A stretch of DNA of 64,000 nucleotides from a bacterium (GTDB taxonomy: Bacteria; Myxococcota_A; Bradymonadia; UBA7976; UBA1532): assembly GCA_030427205.1 (NCBI GenBank), contig JAUHXC010000014.1, forward strand, positions 124,001-188,000, in the 5' to 3' direction. Below the pieces are notes generated by a model. It worked only from the letters and a program-made list of their open reading frames with translations. It had not been told where the DNA came from and did not search any database. Position 1 is the stretch's first letter; each line of letters begins with the position of its first letter. Shown piece after piece: positions 1 through 7,862 of this stretch. A program made the translations under genes and the position numbers.

Positions 1-944
1 TGTTGGACTTGATCGGAGATCGCCCCTCCCTCGACGGGGTGTCGCGCATCAGCATGACCCGCGCGGCCGGCGGTGATGGCCTCGAGGTGTGCAAGCCGGT
101 GACCCGCTGGCGCCTCGAACGCGCCGTCGAGCGGGCGCTCGGTCGACGCCTCATCCGGCGCACCGTCGGCGTCGAGCGCAACGTCGGCGAGGGGGAGCGG
201 CGGCTGCTGCTCGTCGACGACAACCCCGACAGCCGCCGGCTCGCCGCCCGGGCCCTCGAAGCGCATCACTATCGGGTCGACCTCGCCGCCGACGGCGTGC
301 AGGCCGTCGAGGCCGCCGGGCGCGTGCCCTATGACCTGATCCTCATGGACGTGGAGATGCCGCGGCTCGGCGGACTGGAAGCCACCCGCCGCATTCGCCG
401 GGCCGAGCGGGAGGGGAATCGGGTGCCGATCGTGGCGATGACCGCCCACGACGACGTCGGCTTCCGCACCCGCTGCATCGAGGCCGGTATGGACGACCAC
501 GTGCCGCGGCCCATCCGGACCGATCGCCTGCTGCGGGTCGTCGAGCGCGCGCTGGGCGTCATCGCCCGGGTCGGGCCACCGACGCCGCCACCGCCGACGG
601 TCGATCCCCTCGACGTGCTGCCACCGGTCGCGCTCGATCCCGACGTCGGCGATCTGCTGCCGGACTTCGTGGCCCGCAGGCGGGCCGACGTCGTGGCCCT
701 GCGCCGCTGGATCGAAGGCGACGAGGTCGACGCTCGCAGCATCGCCCACGATCTCAAGGGCGTGGGCGGCGCGTACGGATTCCCGGCCATCACCACGCTC
801 GGGGCGCTGCTGGGCGCGGCGCTGCGGGCCAAGGCGCGCGAGCGGGCCATCCGCTGCATCGAGCGGCTCGACGAGCACATCGGTCAGATCGAGGCCGCGC
901 TGGCCGCCGCGCATGGCGCCGGCCCGCCGGACGGTTCGCGATGA
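1..944 (+). CDS. C-terminal part of a hybrid signalling protein: receiver remnant, receiver, HPt (5' partial)
   Basis: The frame is open to the left edge, so this is the tail of a longer protein; base 3 is the first complete codon and the true start lies outside. The first 45 residues look like the end of a receiver domain, with a Lys-Pro pair near residue 31. A full receiver follows (about residues 66-185): acidic pair in LLLVDDNPD, phospho-acceptor Asp near 116 in LILMDVEMP, and MTAHDD. Its usual Lys-Pro is replaced by Arg-Pro (PRPI). The C-terminus (about 210-300) is an HPt domain with the phosphorelay His near 249 in AHDLKG. Phosphotransfer through receiver and HPt is the inferred role. 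The stop overlaps the next gene's ATG (ATGA), so the two are probably co-translated. Confidence 0.85.
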   Translation, partial: LDLIGDRPSLDGVSRISMTRAAGGDGLEVCKPVTRWRLERAVERALGRRLIRRTVGVERNVGEGERRLLLVDDNPDSRRLAARALEAHHYRVDLAADGVQAVEAAGRVPYDLILMDVEMPRLGGLEATRRIRRAEREGNRVPIVAMTAHDDVGFRTRCIEAGMDDHVPRPIRTDRLLRVVERALGVIARVGPPTPPPPTVDPLDVLPPVALDPDVGDLLPDFVARRRADVVALRRWIEGDEVDARSIAHDLKGVGGAYGFPAITTLGALLGAALRAKARERAIRCIERLDEHIGQIEAALAAAHGAGPPDGSR

Positions 945-3223
945 AGACCGTGGGCGACGATGAGGGCGGCACCGAGCGGTATCAGGTCGCGCTGGGTGAG
1001 TTGGACACCGCGGCCTGGGCGTTCGAGGACGCGGACGGTCGGCTCGTCGAGGTCAACCCGGCGTTCTGCGCGCTGCTCGGCCTGGCCGATGCGCCGGCGG
1101 CGTTGATCGGCGATCGCTTTCGGACCCGGCTCAATCAGCTCGCGCGCCTCGCGCAGCGCCCGGGTGATGTGACGCGGCTGTTCGACCGGCTGCGGTGCGC
1201 GGTGCGCGGTGCCGGCGATGTACAGTTCGCCGACGGCCGGATCTGCGAGGTGCAATGCGCGCCCGTCGAGCTGCCCGCGGGCGCCCGGGGGCATGTCTGG
1301 CGCTTCGTGGACGTGACCATCGCCCGGACCCACGTCGCCGCCCTACGCGACGCGGTCGCCTCCGCCGAGAAGGCCAACGACGGGCGGCGGGCCTTCCTCG
1401 CGGGCCTGAGCCACGAGCTGCGGACGCCGGTCAACGCTGTCATCGGCATGAGCGAACTCGCCGCCGAGATGACGCTCGACGGCGATCTGGCCGAGCTGGT
1501 GACGGGGGTCGAGCGCAACGCGCGGCGTCTGCTCAACCTGATCGAGCGGCTGCTCGCCTTCGCGGGCGGAGGCGCGCCCGTCGACAGCCTCTCGCCGGCC
1601 CCGTTCTCGCCCATCGCCCTGATCGACGCCGTCGCGTCGGGCCATGTGGGCGATACGGGTCCGATGCTGCTGTGCCGTCGCGGGCCCGACGTGCCGCGGC
1701 GGGTGGTCGGCGATCGGGCGGGCCTCTCGACCCTGCTGCAGCACCTGCTCGGCTTCGCGGTCGACGTCGATCACGGGCTGGTCGAGCTCGGCGTCGACTG
1801 CGCGCCCGGCGGGCGTCCGGCGCAGGGCGAAGCCGACGCGCCGCAGGAGACGCTGCGATTCTTCGTGCGCGATACGGTCGATCGGACCGCCGTCGACGAG
1901 CCCGAGGCGGTGCTCGACGAGGTCTTCTGGCGGGCCGGCGGGGTGGCCGAAGAGGTCGGCGTCGGCCGGCAGATCGTGCTCGCGCTCGTCGGACGGGTCG
2001 GCGGCGAACTGCGCGTCCGGCATACGCCCGAGGGCACGCTCTTCGAGGTCATCTGCCCGCTCGTCGTCGAGCGGGGGCCCGATCGGCGGGAGCCGCTCGC
2101 CGGACGCCGGGTGCTCATCGCCGATCCGCACCCCGAGCGCCGGGCGCTGCACGCCGAGCAATGCCTCGAGTGGGGCGCGGCGATCCGCACTGCGGCCGAC
2201 GCCGACGCCCTGCGCGACGCCTTGATGCACGAGCCGATCGACCTCGCGCTCGTGGCCGATCCGTTGCTCGTCGAGCGGGGCGACCTGCCCTGGGTGCGGG
2301 TGGCCGCGCCCGGCCAGCTGGATGTGCAGGTCGAGAGCTGTATCTGGCGGGTCGGTCCGACGCCGCGTCAGGACGAGCTGCTCGCCGCGTTCGAGCGCTG
2401 CCTCGCCGCCGAAGAGGCCGACGGCGCCGGCTCGGCCCGGGTGCTCGTGGTCGAAGATCTGGTCGACAACGCGCTGGTGGTGCGGCGTTTCCTCGAAGCG
2501 GCGGGCCACCGGGTCGAGGTCGCCGCCACCGGCGCCCGCGCGCTGCGGGCGATCCGCTCCGACGCGTGGGACATCGTGCTCATGGACATCAACCTGCCCG
2601 ACATCGACGGCCTCGAGGTGACCCGCCGCATGCGCGCGTTCGAGGCCCGGGCCCGGCTCGGGCAGACGCCGGCGGTCGCTCTCAGCGCCTACGCCACCGA
2701 CAGCGTGCGCGATCGGGCGGCGGCGGCGGGGCTGCGCACCTTCCTGACCAAGCCCGTCGACCGCCAGGTGCTGCTCGACGCGGTGGCGCGCCACGGGCGG
2801 CGAGGCCCGGTCGGCTTGATCGTCGACAGCGATCCGGTCGGTCGGCTGCTGTTGATGCGCCGGGCGCGTCGACGAGCGAGTCTGCGTCTGCGCTGGGCCG
2901 CCGACGCCGCCGAGGCGCGGCGGATCGCGACCCGCGAGTCGGTGGCCTTCGCCGTGATCGACTCGGCGCTGTCCGACGGCGACGGCCTGCCGCTCGCCCG
3001 GTGGATGTGCGCGGAAGGCGTGCGCTGCGCGCTGGTCATCGACCGCGACGAGCGCCCGCTGCGCGAGCAGGCGATCGACGCCGGCTGCGACGCGGTGCTG
3101 GCCAAGCCGGTCGCCGCCACCGAGGTGGCCCGGGTGCTCGCCCGACTGTGTCGCGATACCGGCGCCCTGGCGCCGATCCGCCCGCGGCGTCGCTCCTCCA
3201 GCCCACCGCCCGAGGTCGACTGA
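941..3223 (+). CDS. hybrid histidine kinase with multiple receivers and a degenerate ATPase domain
   Basis: The 760-residue protein has a PAS-like N-terminus (about 15-130). A HisKA helix follows with the phospho-acceptor His near 158 in SHELRTPVNAV. Next comes an HATPase-like region (about 250-380) whose N-box reads LLQHLLGFAVD, lacking the usual Asn, and whose G1 box is not recognisable. Three receiver modules follow. The first (about 385-490) is degenerate. The second (about 500-620) is canonical, with Asp near 549 in LMDINLPD and TKPV. The third (about 625-745) has FAVIDSAL and AKPV. No transmembrane segment is visible, so it is probably cytosolic. It overlaps the upstream receiver/HPt gene by ATGA, suggesting one phosphorelay. 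Whether it can autophosphorylate is doubtful given the missing ATP-binding residues. Confidence 0.88.
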   Translation: MKTVGDDEGGTERYQVALGELDTAAWAFEDADGRLVEVNPAFCALLGLADAPAALIGDRFRTRLNQLARLAQRPGDVTRLFDRLRCAVRGAGDVQFADGRICEVQCAPVELPAGARGHVWRFVDVTIARTHVAALRDAVASAEKANDGRRAFLAGLSHELRTPVNAVIGMSELAAEMTLDGDLAELVTGVERNARRLLNLIERLLAFAGGGAPVDSLSPAPFSPIALIDAVASGHVGDTGPMLLCRRGPDVPRRVVGDRAGLSTLLQHLLGFAVDVDHGLVELGVDCAPGGRPAQGEADAPQETLRFFVRDTVDRTAVDEPEAVLDEVFWRAGGVAEEVGVGRQIVLALVGRVGGELRVRHTPEGTLFEVICPLVVERGPDRREPLAGRRVLIADPHPERRALHAEQCLEWGAAIRTAADADALRDALMHEPIDLALVADPLLVERGDLPWVRVAAPGQLDVQVESCIWRVGPTPRQDELLAAFERCLAAEEADGAGSARVLVVEDLVDNALVVRRFLEAAGHRVEVAATGARALRAIRSDAWDIVLMDINLPDIDGLEVTRRMRAFEARARLGQTPAVALSAYATDSVRDRAAAAGLRTFLTKPVDRQVLLDAVARHGRRGPVGLIVDSDPVGRLLLMRRARRRASLRLRWAADAAEARRIATRESVAFAVIDSALSDGDGLPLARWMCAEGVRCALVIDRDERPLREQAIDAGCDAVLAKPVAATEVARVLARLCRDTGALAPIRPRRRSSSPPPEVD

Positions 3224-3257
3224 TGGCGCTCGCCGATGCCCGTCGGTGTCGCCCGGA

Positions 3258-4181
3258 TCAGGCCAGCCCGGCTCGCAGCCAGGCCTCCACCGCGTCGACG
3301 TCGGGCGGCCCGTCGAACCAGCGCAGCCCGGGCGTCTTCTTGAACCATGTGCGCTGGCGCCGGGCGTAGCGCCGGGTCTCGATGACCGTGCGCTCGCGGG
3401 CCTCGGCGATGTCGAGGCGGCCATCGAGCACATCGACCAGGTGGCGATAGCCCAACGCCTTGAGCCGGCGCAGCGCCGGGCCGTGCCCCGCGTCGACCAG
3501 CCCGCGGACCTCGTCGAGCCAGCCGGCGGCGAGCATGCCGTCGACCCGCCGCTCGATGCGGCGCCAGGTGTCGTCCCGGGTCCAGCGGATCGCGACCGGC
3601 CGCACCACGAGACGATCGGGCGTGGCGGCGTGCTCGGCCTGCCACGCGCTCAGCGGGCGACCCGAGGTCCGAAAGACGCCCAGCGCGCGCTCGATGCGCT
3701 GACGATCGGCGGGCGCGATCCGGGCGGCGGCGACCGGGTCGACCCGGGTCAGCTCGGCGTGCAGCGCGGGCAGCTCGCCGGCCTCGATGCGTCGGTACAG
3801 CTCGGCGCGCACCGGCGGCGCGATCGGCGGCGCGGCGCACAGCCCGCGCACCAGCGCCCGCAAGTAGAGCCCCGTGCCGCCGCAGATGATCGGCAGCCGG
3901 CCGCGGGCGCGGATGTCGGCGATGGCCGCGTCGGCGGCGGCGACATAGGCCGCCGCGTCGAAGCGCGCCGCCGGCGCGACGACATCGACGAGGTGATGGG
4001 CCACGCCCGCCAGCTCATCCGCCCGCGCCTTGCCGGTGCCGATGTCGAGGCCGCGGTAGATCTGGCTGGCGTCGCAGCCGACGATCTCGCCGCCCAGCCG
4101 ACGGCAGAGCGCGATCGCCAGCCCGGTCTTGCCGCTGGCGGTGGGACCGACGATCGCCGGCAGCGTCTGCATCGGCGTCAC
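3258..4181 (-). CDS. miaA: tRNA dimethylallyltransferase
   Basis: MiaA transfers a dimethylallyl group to N6 of A37 in tRNAs that read UNN codons. The P-loop GPTASGKT lies near the N-terminus, followed by the family motifs CDASQIYRGLDIGT and ICGGTGLYLRAL, and GRPLSAWQ further on. About 307 residues is the normal length. The start used is GTG at 4181, which overlaps the mutL stop (GTGA); an ATG four codons in (4172) is an equally good alternative. It lies downstream of mutL on the same strand. The mutL-miaA order also occurs in Gammaproteobacteria and suggests one transcript. The gene converges on the kinase gene ending at 3223. Confidence 0.96.
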   Translation of the reverse strand: MTPMQTLPAIVGPTASGKTGLAIALCRRLGGEIVGCDASQIYRGLDIGTGKARADELAGVAHHLVDVVAPAARFDAAAYVAAADAAIADIRARGRLPIICGGTGLYLRALVRGLCAAPPIAPPVRAELYRRIEAGELPALHAELTRVDPVAAARIAPADRQRIERALGVFRTSGRPLSAWQAEHAATPDRLVVRPVAIRWTRDDTWRRIERRVDGMLAAGWLDEVRGLVDAGHGPALRRLKALGYRHLVDVLDGRLDIAEARERTVIETRRYARRQRTWFKKTPGLRWFDGPPDVDAVEAWLRAGLA

Positions 4182-6310
4182 CCCGCGCTCAGCGCGCGGC
4201 GCAGCTCGGCGACGGTCAGCGCGAACGCCAGCGGTTCGGGCCGCGGCGGCCGGTGTTCGAGCGCGTCGAGCTGCGCCAGCAGGGCCCGCGCCTCGGCCGG
4301 ATCGATCGGCCGGGTATCGGGGCAGACGGCCAGAGCGGCCGCCGCCAGCTCGGCCAGCGGCTCCTCACCCTCGAACGGTGTATCGAGAATGGCCTGTAGA
4401 GCCGCCAGGGCGTGCACTGGTGACACGACGGCGGGCACCCGGCCGATGACATGGGTCGCCCCGCCGAAGGGCTCTACGCCGAATCCCAGGGCCTCCAGCC
4501 CCGACGCCCGCTCCGCGAGCCGAGCGCGGCCGTCGGCGTCCAAGTCGACCGAGATGGGCCGCCCCAGGGCCTTCGAATCGGGTCGCCGGAGCAGGCGATC
4601 GAAGCGCACCCGGGACCGGGCGGCGGCGATGTCGACGCCGACGAGCCCATCGGCGGCGGTGCACAACAGCAGCCCGTCCAGCGGCGCGAGCGGCGTGAGT
4701 CCGCCGAAGCGCAGCCCGCCGATCGTCGGCCGGTTGCCGAGCACCGTCGGCTCCATCGTCGGCTCCATCGCCGGCGGCGTCGAGGGCGGCTCGGGCGCGG
4801 CGTGTCGTGGCGGCCGGGGCGGGGCCTCGCGGGCCTCGACCAGCCAGCCCGGCGGCGCCTGGGGCGGCGGTGGCTCATCGCGCAGCGCCCCAGCGGTCGA
4901 CGCGGTTTCATCGACCGGCTCGGCGTCTCGGGGCGGCAGGAACCCGGGCCGTTCGGGCGCCCGATCGCCCGGCGGCGGGGCCGGACGGCGGTGATCGAAG
5001 AGCTCGGCGCGGACCGACCCTCCCGCCGACGGTCGCAGCCGCAGCGGGCGCACCCCGCCGGCCGGCGCGACCCCCAGATCCAGCTGGCTCTCCGGCGGGG
5101 CTGGCCGCGCCGTACCCCGGCTCTCGGACGGGCGCGCGTCGAGCCCGGCGCCGAGGCCCGGGCGGCGAGCGGCGATGCGCTCCATCGCGTCGAAGATCCG
5201 TCGTCGATGGCCGGCGAGCCCGCCCTCGTCGGCCGGCGCCTCTGGGGCCGAGCCGCCGACCGAGGTGGGGGCCGACGGCGCGGGCGCTGTGTCCGGCGCC
5301 TCGGCGGGGGACTCGACCGCCCACGGCTCGTCGCGCAGGGTGCGATCGATCGCGCTCGAGACCAGCCGGTGTACGCCGCCGCTGTCGACATAGCGCACCT
5401 CGGTCTTGGCCGGGTGCACGTTCACGTCGAGGGCCTCCGGCGGCAGGCGCAGGCGCAGCACGACGAACGGGTGTCGGTTGCGCTCGAGCCGATTGCCATA
5501 GGCCGACTTGATCGCCGACATGATCACCCGGTCGCGCACGAAGCGCCCGTTGATGAACGTGTGATAGTGCCGCGCGGTGGCCCGGGCCTCGTCCGGCGGG
5601 CCGATGAGCCCGTCGACCCCCGGCAAACCGTCGAGATCAACCGGCGCCAGCCGCCCGGCGACGCGCTTGCCGAAGACCGCGCGCACCCGATCGGCGAGCG
5701 TACCGTGGCGCGGCAGGTCAAATGCGGTGCGCCCGTCCTTGATCAGCCGGAACGCGATCTCGGGATAGCACAGCGCGACCCGCTGAACGGCCTCCTGCAC
5801 GTGGCTCGACTCGGTGGCCGGCTTCTTGAGGAACTTGCGCCGCGCCGGCACGTTGAAGAACAGATCCTCGACCCGGATCTCGGTGCCCACCGGGCCCGGC
5901 GCCTCGCGCACTTCGAGGTCCTTGCCGCCTTCGACGGTCACCCGCAGCGCGCCGAGCGTCTCGGGCTGGCGGGTGCGCATCGCGAAGCGGCTCACCGACG
6001 CGATCGACGGGATGGCCTCACCGCGGAAGCCCAGCGTGCGGATGTGGTGCAGGTCGCTGGCCGTCTTCAGCTTGCTCGTGGCGTGGCGCTGCAGGGCGAG
6101 CACGGCGTCGTCGCGATCCATGCCGCAGCCGTCGTCGACGACCCGCAGCAGCTCGACCCCGCCGCCGGCGAGCTCGACGGTGATCGCGGTGGCGCCGGCG
6201 TCGACGCTGTTCTCGAGCAGCTCCTTGATCACGCTCGCCGGCCGCTCGACCACCTCACCGGCGGCGATCTGGTTGGCCAGCACGTCGTCGAGCACCCGGA
6301 TGCGTCCCAC
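4178..6310 (-). CDS. mutL: DNA mismatch repair protein MutL
   Basis: A GHKL ATPase that couples MutS mismatch recognition to strand removal. The N-terminal 330 residues are well conserved: IAAGEVVERPASVIKELLEN with the catalytic Glu near 30 and Asn near 34, then DDGCGM, the ATP-lid region, and GFRGEAIPSI. A long Pro/Ala-rich linker (about 340-520) follows, then a dimerisation domain. In that domain the endonuclease motif DQHAxxE is absent; the aligned stretch reads VDIAAARSRVRFDRLL, and CPHGRP becomes CPDTRP. Start chosen: GTG at 6310, because GGAGGA lies a few bases upstream and the protein then begins at the conserved IRVLDD; upstream in-frame codons are Pro/Arg-rich and unlike MutL. Length is about 710 residues, longer than usual because of the linker. 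Confidence 0.96.
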   Translation of the reverse strand: MGRIRVLDDVLANQIAAGEVVERPASVIKELLENSVDAGATAITVELAGGGVELLRVVDDGCGMDRDDAVLALQRHATSKLKTASDLHHIRTLGFRGEAIPSIASVSRFAMRTRQPETLGALRVTVEGGKDLEVREAPGPVGTEIRVEDLFFNVPARRKFLKKPATESSHVQEAVQRVALCYPEIAFRLIKDGRTAFDLPRHGTLADRVRAVFGKRVAGRLAPVDLDGLPGVDGLIGPPDEARATARHYHTFINGRFVRDRVIMSAIKSAYGNRLERNRHPFVVLRLRLPPEALDVNVHPAKTEVRYVDSGGVHRLVSSAIDRTLRDEPWAVESPAEAPDTAPAPSAPTSVGGSAPEAPADEGGLAGHRRRIFDAMERIAARRPGLGAGLDARPSESRGTARPAPPESQLDLGVAPAGGVRPLRLRPSAGGSVRAELFDHRRPAPPPGDRAPERPGFLPPRDAEPVDETASTAGALRDEPPPPQAPPGWLVEAREAPPRPPRHAAPEPPSTPPAMEPTMEPTVLGNRPTIGGLRFGGLTPLAPLDGLLLCTAADGLVGVDIAAARSRVRFDRLLRRPDSKALGRPISVDLDADGRARLAERASGLEALGFGVEPFGGATHVIGRVPAVVSPVHALAALQAILDTPFEGEEPLAELAAAALAVCPDTRPIDPAEARALLAQLDALEHRPPRPEPLAFALTVAELRRALSAG

Positions 6311-6420
6311 GGCTCCTCCACTCTCGGGTCGAGACCCGGTGATTGCGCGGCGCGCATCGTACAGCGTCGGCCGGGCGAAATGTACCGCGCCGCGCGGGCG
6401 GGTCGGACGTCGTGCAGCCG

Positions 6421-6474
6421 TCACTCATAAGTGAGACACTCGGGCTTTACCGCTGCCCATCGGCTCGCTAGAGT
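6421..6474 (+). promoter_or_regulatory. candidate eno promoter with adjacent inverted repeat
   Basis: A sigma70-like pair faces eno: TTTACC at 6446-6451, a 17-base spacer, and TAGAGT at 6469-6474 (each matches consensus at 4 of 6). Just upstream is an inverted repeat TCACT-CATA-AGTGA (6421-6434) that could be a regulator site. The leader to the eno ATG would be about 40 bases. Inferred from sequence only. Confidence 0.4.
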
Positions 6475-6521
6475 GCGATCCGTCACCGACCGCAGACGCC
6501 AACCCGCAAGGAGACCCGACC

Positions 6522-7805
6522 ATGGCCGAGCCCGTCATCCAGCGCATTCACGCCCGCGAGATCCTCGACAGCCGGGGCAACCCGACCCTCGAGGTGGAGG
6601 TCACCCTGGCCAGCGGCGCGATGGGCCGCTTCGCCGTGCCGTCGGGCGCGTCGACCGGCGAGCACGAGGCGCTCGAGCTGCGCGACAAGGATCCCGCGCG
6701 CTACCTGGGCAAGGGCGTGCTGACAGCGGTGGGCCACGTCAACGACACCATCGCGCCGGCCCTGGTGGGCAGCCGCGCCGACGATCAGCGCTCGATCGAT
6801 ACCCGGCTGCTGGCGCTCGACGGGACCGACAACAAGCGCAATCTGGGGGCCAACGCCATGCTCGGGGCCTCCATCGCCTGCGCGCGGGCGGCGGCGGCTC
6901 ACTTCGGCCTGCCCCTGTGGCGCTACCTCGGCGGGCCGACCGCCCACGTGCTGCCGGTGCCGCTGATGAACATCCTCAACGGCGGCAGCCACGCCGACAA
7001 TACCGTCGACTTCCAGGAGTTCATGATTGTGCCGGTCTCGGCGCGCAGCTTCTCCGAGGCCCTGCGCACCGGCGCCGAGGTCTTCCACACGCTCAAGAAG
7101 GTGCTCAAGGGCAAGGGGCTCAACACCGCGGTCGGCGACGAGGGCGGCTTCGCGCCGAACCTGGAGAGCAACGCGGCGGCGCTGGAGATCATCGCCGAGG
7201 CGGTGAAGCAGGCGGGCTATACCCTCGGCGAAGACGTGGCCCTCGCCCTCGACGTGGCCAGCAGCGAGTTCTACCGCGACGGGGCCTACCACCTCGCCGG
7301 CGAGGGGCGCACCCTCAGCTCGGCCGAGATGGTGGAGTTCTACGCCGAGCTGTGCGATCGCTTCCCGATCGTCAGCATCGAGGACGGCCTCGACGAGAAC
7401 GACTGGGCCGGGTGGAAGGCGCTGACCGAGGCCATCGGCGACCGGGTGCAGCTCGTGGGCGACGATCTCTTCGTGACCAACCAGGTGCGCCTGGGCCGTG
7501 GCATTGACGAAGGCATCGCCAACAGCATCCTGATCAAGGTCAATCAGATCGGGACCCTGACCGAGACCCTCGACTGCATCACTCAGGCCCACCGCGCGGG
7601 CTATACCACCGTGATCAGCCATCGCAGCGGCGAGACCGAAGACACCACGATCGCCGATCTGGCCGTCGCCGTCGGCGCGGGTCAGATCAAGACGGGCTCG
7701 GCCAGCCGCAGCGATCGCATCGCCAAGTACAACCAGCTGCTGCGCATCGAAGAGGCGCTCAGCGCCACCGGGGTCTATCTCGGCGGGGCGGCGCTGAAGC
7801 GTTGA
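6522..7805 (+). CDS. eno: enolase (phosphopyruvate hydratase)
   Basis: Converts 2-phosphoglycerate to phosphoenolpyruvate in glycolysis and gluconeogenesis. The 427-residue length is standard. Family motifs run in order: AREILDSRGNPTLEVEV at the N-terminus, the mobile loop PSGASTGEHEALELRD, NGGSHADN, the catalytic Glu in GDEGGFAPNL, the magnesium ligands in ALDVASSEF and SIEDGLDENDW, GDDLFVTN, the catalytic Lys in ILIKVNQIGTLTET, and ISHRSGETEDTTIADLAVA. A good Shine-Dalgarno (AAGGAGA) precedes the ATG. The gene stands alone, divergent from mutL and convergent with the giant TPR gene. Confidence 0.99.
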   Translation: MAEPVIQRIHAREILDSRGNPTLEVEVTLASGAMGRFAVPSGASTGEHEALELRDKDPARYLGKGVLTAVGHVNDTIAPALVGSRADDQRSIDTRLLALDGTDNKRNLGANAMLGASIACARAAAAHFGLPLWRYLGGPTAHVLPVPLMNILNGGSHADNTVDFQEFMIVPVSARSFSEALRTGAEVFHTLKKVLKGKGLNTAVGDEGGFAPNLESNAAALEIIAEAVKQAGYTLGEDVALALDVASSEFYRDGAYHLAGEGRTLSSAEMVEFYAELCDRFPIVSIEDGLDENDWAGWKALTEAIGDRVQLVGDDLFVTNQVRLGRGIDEGIANSILIKVNQIGTLTETLDCITQAHRAGYTTVISHRSGETEDTTIADLAVAVGAGQIKTGSASRSDRIAKYNQLLRIEEALSATGVYLGGAALKR

Positions 7806-7806
7806 C

Positions 7807-7862
7807 CCATCGGGCGATGGCATAGCCATCAGGCTGATGCCATCAGATTGATGGCATCAGCC
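7807..7862. terminator. nested hairpins between convergent genes (terminator-like)
   Basis: Three perfect inverted repeats are stacked after eno: CCATCG-GG-CGATGG (7807-7820), GATGGC-ATA-GCCATC (7816-7830), and a 13-bp stem GGCTGATGCCATC / GATGGCATCAGCC with a 5-base loop (7832-7862). The last contains the stop codon of the opposing TPR gene. The first two share bases and cannot form together. There is no run of T, so if this ends transcription it is not a classic intrinsic terminator; its symmetry would serve both directions. Confidence 0.5.

Noticed and set aside
6311..6424. Upstream extension of mutL to 6424
   Set aside because: The extra sequence is not MutL-like, while GTG at 6310 has a strong ribosome site and the conserved N-terminus.
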